DNA of 64,000 nucleotides from Enchytraeus crypticus. Taxonomy: Eukaryota; Annelida; Clitellata; Enchytraeida; Enchytraeidae. The stretch is from contig CAJHZI010000495.1 in NCBI GenBank assembly GCA_905160935.1, forward strand, positions 1,858,001-1,922,000, written 5' to 3'. How positions within the stretch are numbered: position 1 is the stretch's first letter; every line of letters starts with the position of its first letter. This document shows, piece by piece, positions 56,622 through 64,000 of the stretch. The notes beneath the pieces are model-generated. The model was not told the DNA's origin. It made no database searches and was given only the letters and a program-made list of their open reading frames with translations. The position numbers were made by a program, and so were the translations under genes.

Positions 56622-59600
56622 ATGCTGAAAATATTTTCAGATAAACTGAATATGGATATCATTACAAATGGATTACTTCCTCCATGTAGGATTTGTGGAG
56701 GAAAAGCTTCTGGCTTTCATTATGGAGCCAACACATGTGAGGCTTGCAAGGTCTGTGTACCGTATTTGAAATTTAATTTTAATCTTATTTGTACTTCAGC
56801 TTTAAAGAACTTGTTGTCAAATGAAGTACAACATAATGAAACATCCAATCTGAACTCAAGACTTTTATAGGCGAGAAGCGGCAGTTTTAAATGCTTCAGG
56901 TAAAGACGTACTTGAGATAAAGACATAGCATTGCAATGAGTTTAAATTTTTGGTCAGTGATTATTTGTGAATGTGAACGCAGACTATTAGTAAATAAAGG
57001 TTATAATGCAAGGGCTCTAAATCTAAGTCTAACATCTCTTTCTTCACTAATGTTGATACTGATTGAAACAGAGGTTACTGTCAGATAGTGCTGAGCAGAA
57101 AAGCAATAATCTTCTAATTATAATCTTTTAATGGGTGAAGAAGTTTATACAAATGTAATTAACATAGATATTCCGTGCAAGACTTTTTTCCAACTTGATT
57201 AGAATATTGTTACATTTCTTAAATTGACAGATTGGGCCCATTGAGCTCATTATATATTCTCACTGTTATGCTTTGATTTGTTGTCATTTGTTGCTTTTTT
57301 ATTGCGTGATAGCATTGGTAGTTAAGTATGCAGATTTGAAGTTCTCAAAAAAATTGAATGAGTGCGTCTATATCATATGTACATGTATATTTACAGGCAT
57401 TTTTTCGTCGAGGGCTGAGCAAAGCACATATATTTGAATGCGCTGGTAACAGATCATGTGAAGTCTCATACAAAAAGAAGAGTTCTTGCCCATATTGCCG
57501 ATTTCAGAAATGCATAAAAATTGGAATGAACAAAGAAGGTTGTATTGTTACATATTTATTAATTGTATTTAAATAGTTGTGTTCTTACTTATTTTACCTG
57601 CATACTTTTGTTGCTACATTAAATTTTATTGGAATACTTGAACTCTCTATTTCATTTCTATATCCACCTCTACTAGAATACATGTAGGCTATATTCTGGA
57701 ATCAGTGAGAGCTTATTTTGACTATCTGATTCTTTAACTCTGTAAGCATTAATATTGGATAAATTAATATCTAATAAAATTGAGTCTAAGTAGCAGTTAG
57801 TGAAATCGGGATATTAAGTAAAAGTTAATTTAATTGATTGAATTTGTCAAATTCTACTTTACACAAAATTGCCCAATCTTTATAACCCTAATTAAAATAA
57901 CATAAGTATTAACTTATTCAAAAAAAGGTCTGTCCTTACACTAGGCTTAAACAACTCAGCTATGATCTATAAAACCATTATTGGAGAATTTGAAAAAATC
58001 TGTTGCTCTTAATATCTCGGCCTGCCTCTGCCTCTTCTACTTTCCATTCTACCTTCTATGATCTCTTTTAATGGACTTTCCCCCCTTAGAACATGCCCTA
58101 TCCAACTATTCTTCTATTTCGTAATACTATTTCTTAATACCTTTATCATTTGTTTACCTATACCAACTCTCTCCAAAACTTCCTCATTTGTTTACCTTTT
58201 GGGTAATCTCTAATTAATTGAAACAATTTCAATCTAGTCATCTTTCTCCTAGTGCACTGCCTACTGGCAGGTCTATGGTATATGACGCCTCCACTCTTCT
58301 CTGTCTTCCACTTTCCTCTTCATGTCCTCATACGAGTTGGTCTTTAAATCATCTAACATTCGTAATCTTGGCCTGCCTCTGCCTCTATTTCCTTCAATTT
58401 TACCTTTTATAACATCTTTTAATAGACTTCCCCCCTTTCCCCCAAATCCAGACCTAGCCATTGATTAATTGCTACTTAAAGTATTATTGATTAAATATCT
58501 AATTGAGATGCTATTATCTGTGTTTCAGCCAGTAAACCTGGTCGCTACTCTTACGCAAAGAAAGCGTCGAACATAAAAGAAGTCAAAGCTCTATTAGCCG
58601 AGATTGAGAACGAGGTGAAACTCAGAGGAGAGAGATTATCTCCTGATCTCTCAGTTCCTAAATACAGGACAGTGAATCAAAGTGTTGATGAAGACTGCGT
58701 ACAGGATGGGGCCACGTTTGATGACGATATTGATACAGGCTGCAGCTCTGTTCACAGCGTCATTGATCAACGTAATCATCTAAATAGAATGATTCAGAAA
58801 GATTTTGTTTTCTCCGAGCATTCTTGGTCTCCTGCCGTTGAAGATAATCGTGTAGGGAAGTTCCTTCCAGAACCGGTAACCCCTCAGGTTCTCAGCTCGG
58901 TTGAGCCGTGTGACTTATCAACCAGACCCTCACAGTTCATTGACACTCAGTTGAAATCTCAGGCTCATCCGTTGCCGATAGTGCATTTGACTGGTGAAAC
59001 TGACGTAAAATCAGTGGTTGCCATTGAATCGGATGCTGTCAACGTTGTTGATAATGATTTAGGGAATACTGCTACAGCCAGACATTGCTCGCTGTACGAT
59101 GTCGCCAAGTCTGAGATGTATGAGTTCGTTATTAGTCAGCTGAACGAAAAGCGTAACATTTATGTCACTAACGATTTAGAACTCGGTGAAACTTTGACGA
59201 AACCTGAGAACGAATGCCTGGTAAGAGGTCGTTAAGATTGTTTCTCTAGCTCCATGTTAATCACAATATTTCAACACAATTTTTAACTACTAGGCCTATA
59301 TTTATTTAAACACAATATTTGAGCAATATATTTAAACTGTGCTATATTGAAACACTGCATTTAAACATTATATTTAAACATAGCATTTAAACACGATATT
59401 CAAACACTGTATTTAAACATTATATTTAAACACTAAATATCAACGCTATATTTAAACTCTAAACTAAGCGGTGCCTATACTTTCTGTACATTTCTAGCTA
59501 GACTAGAGCAATCCTTCTTATATTCTGCAGAATATTTATCTTCTTTGCTCTCAGCATGCCCAACACTCTCACTAATTTCCTCTTCTGTTAGAGTATTGCG

Positions 59601-62600
59601 TACTTATCATTCTAGTTAGTTTTTATGAGTTGAGTATTCCAGAGGCAGCTTATATATAAACTATTAAAGGCATAGCTAATACTAATTATTGCATACCTCT
59701 ATATTTAAAATGATAACTTTTAATATTTTCTTCTATTTTCTTATAATAGATTAATAACTGTACCCATGGTCTGCATTAAGATCCAAATCAACGTCAGTAA
59801 GGGCATTCGGTTGGTGGGCGCCTGGGTTACAGACATTTCTACAAAATATTCTAATTCTGATCCTAGTTAAACTGGGATTCAACGGAAGATGATGGCGATA
59901 ATGATGCATTATCTTAAAGGCTATAACTTAGTACTTTGCGGTGGTTTGTTACGTTGATCTCTGATATAAAAGATTGTGTCGGAATGGATATACCTAACAG
60001 ACTGCTAAGACAGTTCAAAATAAAATTTATATTTTGATTCTTCTCTTAACATGATTTGCAGTGACATGTGATGAGGGGACGTCTCTGATATCATCCTTGT
60101 ATGAGGAAACGGCCTTCATACCTTTATTATTATTATTATTATTTTGAGTCTTCTATTAACATGATTTGTATTGACGTATTTCTATTGACAGGAGATTTTT
60201 GAATTGAAGAAGAGGCTGTTTGGACCTCTGGCTCCTATCTCAGCAGACGAGTACAGAAGGTTCTACATGGAGACGGGTATTGACTTGGACGGTAGGCGGG
60301 AACTGATGTTGGAGGCCTTGCCGAAAATTGAAGCGAGTCTGAAGCGACTGGTAGCTTTCGCTAAGGTCATTCCAGGATTCACCTGCCTCAGTCTAAACGA
60401 TCAAAGCGATCTGATAAAAGGCGAGTAAGCTATCTGGTAGAGAAATATGTGTAATAATTTTATTTTTTGACTTAATCTTTGTAGCGGTAGCTCGATTATG
60501 TCGAGTTTTTTTAAGAGAAGCTATGTGCTTATGAACCATGACTTTAAACTAAAATATAACAAAGGTTAAAGAAAATTTTATTTTATTTTCATCTCATCAA
60601 CATCATCTTCATCATCATCATCATCATCAACATCATCATCATCATCAACATCATCTTCCCTTGAATCCCAACTTAACTGGGTTCGGGAAAATCTACTGGT
60701 TACAATTAATTTCATATCTGCTTTACTTGCCTGTATAAATGCTTAAGATTACAAAAGCCAAATCAATGCATACATTTCATTTTATATATTCATTTGTTCA
60801 TGCATTTATTATTATTATTACTTGTTTGTATTTGTTATTGATTTATTCATACATGCATGCATTTATTCTTTCATGAATTCATAGTTAATGTATTTCATAT
60901 TTGTCTCATATTTGTCGATTGTTAAGATTGCTTTAGTAACAGTTTGTAATAAATAATAGTAATAAATATAACAATAAATTGTAGTAATTATAATGGCAAC
61001 ATTAGGTCACATGTTAGTCTTTTGACCTCTGCGCAATTTTTCATTTCATATGAATTGCTGTATTGTGTGACATTTTTACAGATGTATTTTGTGCAGTCAT
61101 TTAAATAAAAAATAATAATAATAATAGAATACAGAAGATTAATCAGTTTACTTCAAACTTAAACTTTTGCTAGTCTACTTCTAATTGTAATTTTAAATTT
61201 GTTAAATTTTAGTTATTAATTCTATTACCAGCCTCAGAAAGGGCATTCGGTTGGTGAGCGCCTAGGCTCCAGAAATTGCTACAAAAATTTAAACGAATGG
61301 AAAAGTCAATTAGGGGATTAGCTGATGATATGATGTAGGACAGAGAGGATTTGAGACAGTCTATTTGTATCCCGACCCTAGTTAAACTGGGATTCATGGG
61401 AGGATGATGATGATAACTGTTGATTCATTATTAATAAAAACATTTTTCATCCTTATATTATGTCTTGATGATATTTTGTCATGAGTGTTACAGACAAACA
61501 GAGGCAGGGGAAGTTCACGCCTATAGGCTTAATCTTATATAGTCTAGGATGTATGTAGGATTTGATTAGTAACAACTCACCAAAAGAAGTCCAGCTTATG
61601 TTGATGAGTTGTTTGTCCTATGCTAGACTATTTCTTGCATTGTCAGCTTGTAGATTTGAGGCAAGTATCGTATGTCGACACAAGCAGTTCAACACGCACC
61701 ACAAGCTGTTCTCGCCCTACGACGGGAGGATCATCCATATAGATGACATCAGAAAGATCAGGGGCGAGTACGCAGAGACTTTGTTCAACACGGTGCACAA
61801 GATTAAGAGCCTCAGTCTTGGGCAGGATGAAACCATCGTGCTGACTGCGCTCTGCATCATGATGTCTGGTAAGATGTTGCCTGAGATATATGTGTCTAGC
61901 GTTAGAATGAGGCCAGATTGCTGATATATTATATAGTGCACTTAGTGCTTATTCCTTGTTGTGTAAACCTTGGTATTTAATTTCATGAATAGTTTAGCTT
62001 AATTTCATAGAAGTAATTTGTGCCTTGGTCCTGCTATCAGATCGAAAATTGCTTAGATATTCACGGGCTGTTGGCTAATTTCTCTTGTTGTTTTATTATA
62101 TTTTCGATATTGCTCTGTTTACATTTCAATACCTTATTCTATAAAATACATCACAGTGAATGGAAATTCATTTGCAAAGTACATTTCCTTTTCTTAAAAC
62201 GTGCAGAAACGAAACAAATATTTAATATTAATATAACTATAATATGCTTATAATTTAAACGAATGCAAAAGACTCAATTAGGGGATTGACTGATGATATG
62301 ATGTAGGAAAGAGAGGATTTGAGACAGTCTATTCGTATCCCGACCCTAGTTAAACTGGGATTCAAGGGAAGATGATGATGATGATGATGCTTGTTACATG
62401 TGTAGGAGATACCTGTGATCTAGAGAACAGAACGGTTGTGGACGAGAGTCTAGACTTTCTCCTCGAGTGTTTGTTCTACGTATTTGCTAAGAATAATCTC
62501 AACGGAAATCAGAGGTTTGCAAAAATAATCGATATCTTCTTGGAGATGCGACGTATGCGGGATGATAATGACCACTATGAGGAACGGTTTATGGACTTGT

Positions 62601-62665
62601 GGTATGGCGTCATTGAACTGCCTCCTCTGTTGTTTGAACTGTGGACCTCGAGGAAGACTGTTTAA
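56622..62665 (+). CDS. Orphan nuclear receptor, complete (about 556 residues)
   Basis: Exons: (56612 or so) 56622-56750, 57397-57538, 58529-59220, 60192-60424, 61654-61868, 62406-62665 (TAA). All phases agree; total 556 residues from ATG 56622, or 546 from ATG 56652. The DNA-binding domain has zinc finger 1 CRICGGKASGFHYGANTCEA(CK) and, across the usual intron, AFFRRG, then finger 2 with C-x5-C-x9-C-x2-C, CPYCRFQKCIKIGM. The P-box is CEACKA rather than the common CEGCKG. A long hinge (about 200 residues, one exon) is acidic and Ser/Thr-rich. The ligand-binding domain spans the last three exons: CLSLNDQSDLIKGEFEASIV is the helix 3-5 region, and it ends with an AF-2-like LPPLLFELW. This is a ligand- or DNA-regulated transcription factor of NR1-like type; I cannot assign a subfamily. 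The donors at 56751 (GTCTGT) and 57539 (GTTGTA) are weak. Confidence 0.92.
58015..58465 (-). mobile_element. LINE 3' end, two fragments, in a nuclear-receptor intron
   Basis: 58240-58465 in reverse encodes 62 codons, LLKDVIKGKIEGNRGRGRPR then MLDDLKTNSYEDMKRKVEDR, the C-terminal region of a non-LTR reverse-transcriptase ORF, ending in WRRHIP. A second fragment of the same region lies at 58015-58150. No polymerase domain is present. Confidence 0.8.
59320..59465 (+). repeat. Degenerate TATTTAAACA repeat
   Basis: ACACTGTATTTAAACATTAT-type units of about 12-24 bases, in the intron after the hinge exon. Confidence 0.85.
59770..59905 (+). mobile_element. Retroposon family E
   Basis: ATCAACGTCAGTAAGGGCAT, GGTGGGCGCCTGGGTTACAG, CTAGTTAAACTGGGATTCAA and GATGATGGCGATAATGATG. 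Confidence 0.7.
60597..60690 (-). mobile_element. Retroposon family E 3' end with (CAT)n
   Basis: CATCATCATCATCAACATCA run, then CTTCCCTTGAATCCCAACTT, in reverse. Confidence 0.65.
61217..61415 (+). mobile_element. Retroposon family E
   Basis: CTCAGAAAGGGCATTCGGTT, AGCGCCTAGGCTCCAGAAAT, GGACAGAGAGGATTTGAGAC, and a GATGATGATGAT tail. Confidence 0.75.
62258..62393 (+). mobile_element. Retroposon family E, its (GAT)n tail next to a splice acceptor
   Basis: ACGAATGCAAAAGACTCAAT, GGGGATTGACTGATGATATG and AACTGGGATTCAAGGGAAGA, then GATGATGATGATGATGATG up to about 62389. The acceptor of the last nuclear-receptor exon is at 62405. Confidence 0.75.
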
Positions 62666-62993
62666 ATAACTGTGCTTGCTACTTAAAATATGATTTCTGA
62701 TGCTAATTGTAATTTAGTGTTACATTTCTGGTTTTCACGATTGTGTTCGCTTACTGAAGGTTCGAAAACAGTGAGCTAAATGGTAGCTAAAGCATATGCC
62801 AAATTTTATGACATCCCAATAGATATAGCTCCCGACGGGTTTATCGATGGGATAGTCACATTTTTAATTTTAGTAACACCTTTTGACTCGATAATATTCG
62901 CTTATTTACCGGCAGGCAAATCGTCACAAATTACACCGGTTAAGCCTTATCGCCTTGTTAAATACGGCGGCCTTCATTGTTCTCATTTAAGGC

Positions 62994-62999
62994 AATAAA
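62994..62999 (+). terminator. Candidate polyadenylation signal AATAAA of the nuclear receptor
   Basis: First canonical AATAAA I found downstream of the stop codon at 62665, 330 bases away, in AAGGCAATAAATACTTTTGT. Another AATAAA follows near 63027. Confidence 0.4.
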
Positions 63000-63912
63000 T
63001 ACTTTTGTTAGATAAAATGTTTGTGAAATAAATAGGTAGGTAGACAAAACATTTAAAGTATATCATGGAGAAAATTCTATAGCTAGTATCTAAAACGCGA
63101 TATAAAAAGTTGCCCATTAATGGACGTTTGACTAGTAATAAAGAAATATAAAAATTTGCGTTGAAAAACTTTCCGATTACTACACATATAGGCCTATTTT
63201 TAAATTTGTTTCTGCAGAGGCTTACCTCAGACCAGGTGTGTCTTCTCCCCTTTTGCCTATGACTCAAAACGCAATTTAGTGGGGTACCGTACGGTACCCC
63301 CTAAGTATGACTTTCTGGTACCTCTAGAGAATTTCCTGACGCAAACTGCGTCATCGCTTATTTGGAGAAGACGCCCCGGCCTCAGACTTTTTTCACTTTC
63401 TTATTTTTCCTGCAGAAGCTCGTTTGCTAAGTGTATGGTGCGGAGCTCGCTGAAATCTCTATTTAGGGGATCTGGAGCACAGAAGACTGATAGACTATTA
63501 AATAGCTTGATAACATATTGTTGTACTTACTATTTATCTGACACAGCCAGTTTTGTTGTCAATCACCACAATTAATTTATCGATGTTAAATTGAGTAATG
63601 TCAAAAAGTAATTTTTTACAAAATATTTGTTGATATCTATATCTTGTATTATTTTGTTATTGCTATTTTGATACTGATATTTGCTAAGCGCCTACTCCAT
63701 CAGGTATTTATATAATTTTCTGCTTTATTGAATTATATGTGAAAAAAACTCTTTAGTTAGTGTACTCGAGCATGATTTTACTTTAGATTTTTGTCAACGT
63801 GTCAGTTTTTGACATTGTAGTTTTTGTAATATGGTTTGTTGCATGGTATATTGTTAATCTTGCATAATATTTTCAAGAATTTCAATTATCTTATATTATT
63901 TACATGTAGAGG

Positions 63913-63915
<3 letters not shown>
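63000..63915. other. Distal flank of the nuclear receptor; no gene seen
   Basis: Apart from the palindromes at 63281-63352, this is AT-rich sequence without recognisable exons. Open frames of 94-98 codons lack any motif or splice context. Confidence 0.5.
63281..63352. other. Two adjacent palindromes
   Basis: A perfect 20-bp palindrome GGGGTACCGTACGGTACCCC (63281-63300) is followed 35 bases later by the inverted pair TGACGCA-AAC-TGCGTCA. The surroundings have no gene. Confidence 0.6.
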
Positions 63916-63957
<42 letters not shown>

Positions 63958-64000
63958 TATATATACATACATACACATGTATATATATATATATATATAT
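63916..64000. repeat. (TA)n microsatellite at window end
   Basis: TA tract broken by ACATACATACACATG; it continues beyond the window. Confidence 0.95.

Noticed and set aside
58218..58412. Plus-strand open frame opposite the LINE fragment
   Set aside because: Shadow of the reverse-transcriptase C-terminal region on the minus strand.

Overview
The window is AT-rich animal nuclear DNA. Genes are split by GT-AG introns and are separated by interspersed retroposons, minisatellites and microsatellites. The gene families (CABLES, TMEM26, a coiled-coil protein resembling CCDC33, a two-RRM + dsRBD protein, an orphan nuclear receptor) together with the repeat style (frequent TAGGCCTA, long (TA)n and (CT)n tracts, many tRNA-derived SINEs) suggest a non-vertebrate animal, most likely a lophotrochozoan such as a gastropod mollusc. 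The species is not identified. No bacterial, phage or CRISPR features were seen.

Layout. 1-7631 (+): the 3' part of a CABLES1/2 orthologue, whose 5' part lies outside the window. 7632-12892: repeats only (SINEs, (TA)n, a 24-bp minisatellite). 12893-19779 (-): a gene encoding a coiled-coil protein, CCDC33-like, with eight or nine exons. 23676-29770 (-): a complete three-exon TMEM26 orthologue, possibly with a distant 5' untranslated exon near 33.8 kb. 30-36.7 kb: repeats, including two minisatellites and an array dense in CAGCTG. 36.7-41.1 kb: a U4 snRNA cluster with two intact tandem genes and one inverted pseudogene broken by a retroposon. 42.7-44.6 kb: a 1.8-kb DNA transposon derivative sitting inside a SINE. 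46224-52478 (+): a complete five-exon gene with two RRMs and a C-terminal dsRNA-binding domain, DND1/RBM46/A1CF family. 53697-54408: a hAT-type MITE with a perfect 8-bp target duplication. 56622-62665 (+): a complete six-exon orphan nuclear receptor with the unusual P-box CEACKA.

The genes belong to unrelated families (cell-cycle adaptor, coiled-coil protein, membrane protein, RNA-binding protein, transcription factor, spliceosomal RNA) and no operon-like co-function is implied. The unusual material lies mostly in the non-coding sequence. It includes a minisatellite that repeats an exon's own 5' splice site, several repeats pressed against splice acceptors, SINE and LINE fragments sharing the same 3' tail, and transposons whose insertion can be read against empty-site copies elsewhere in the window. 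Exon borders were derived by hand from splice consensus and reading-frame continuity. No database search was run, so family names rest on recognised motifs.
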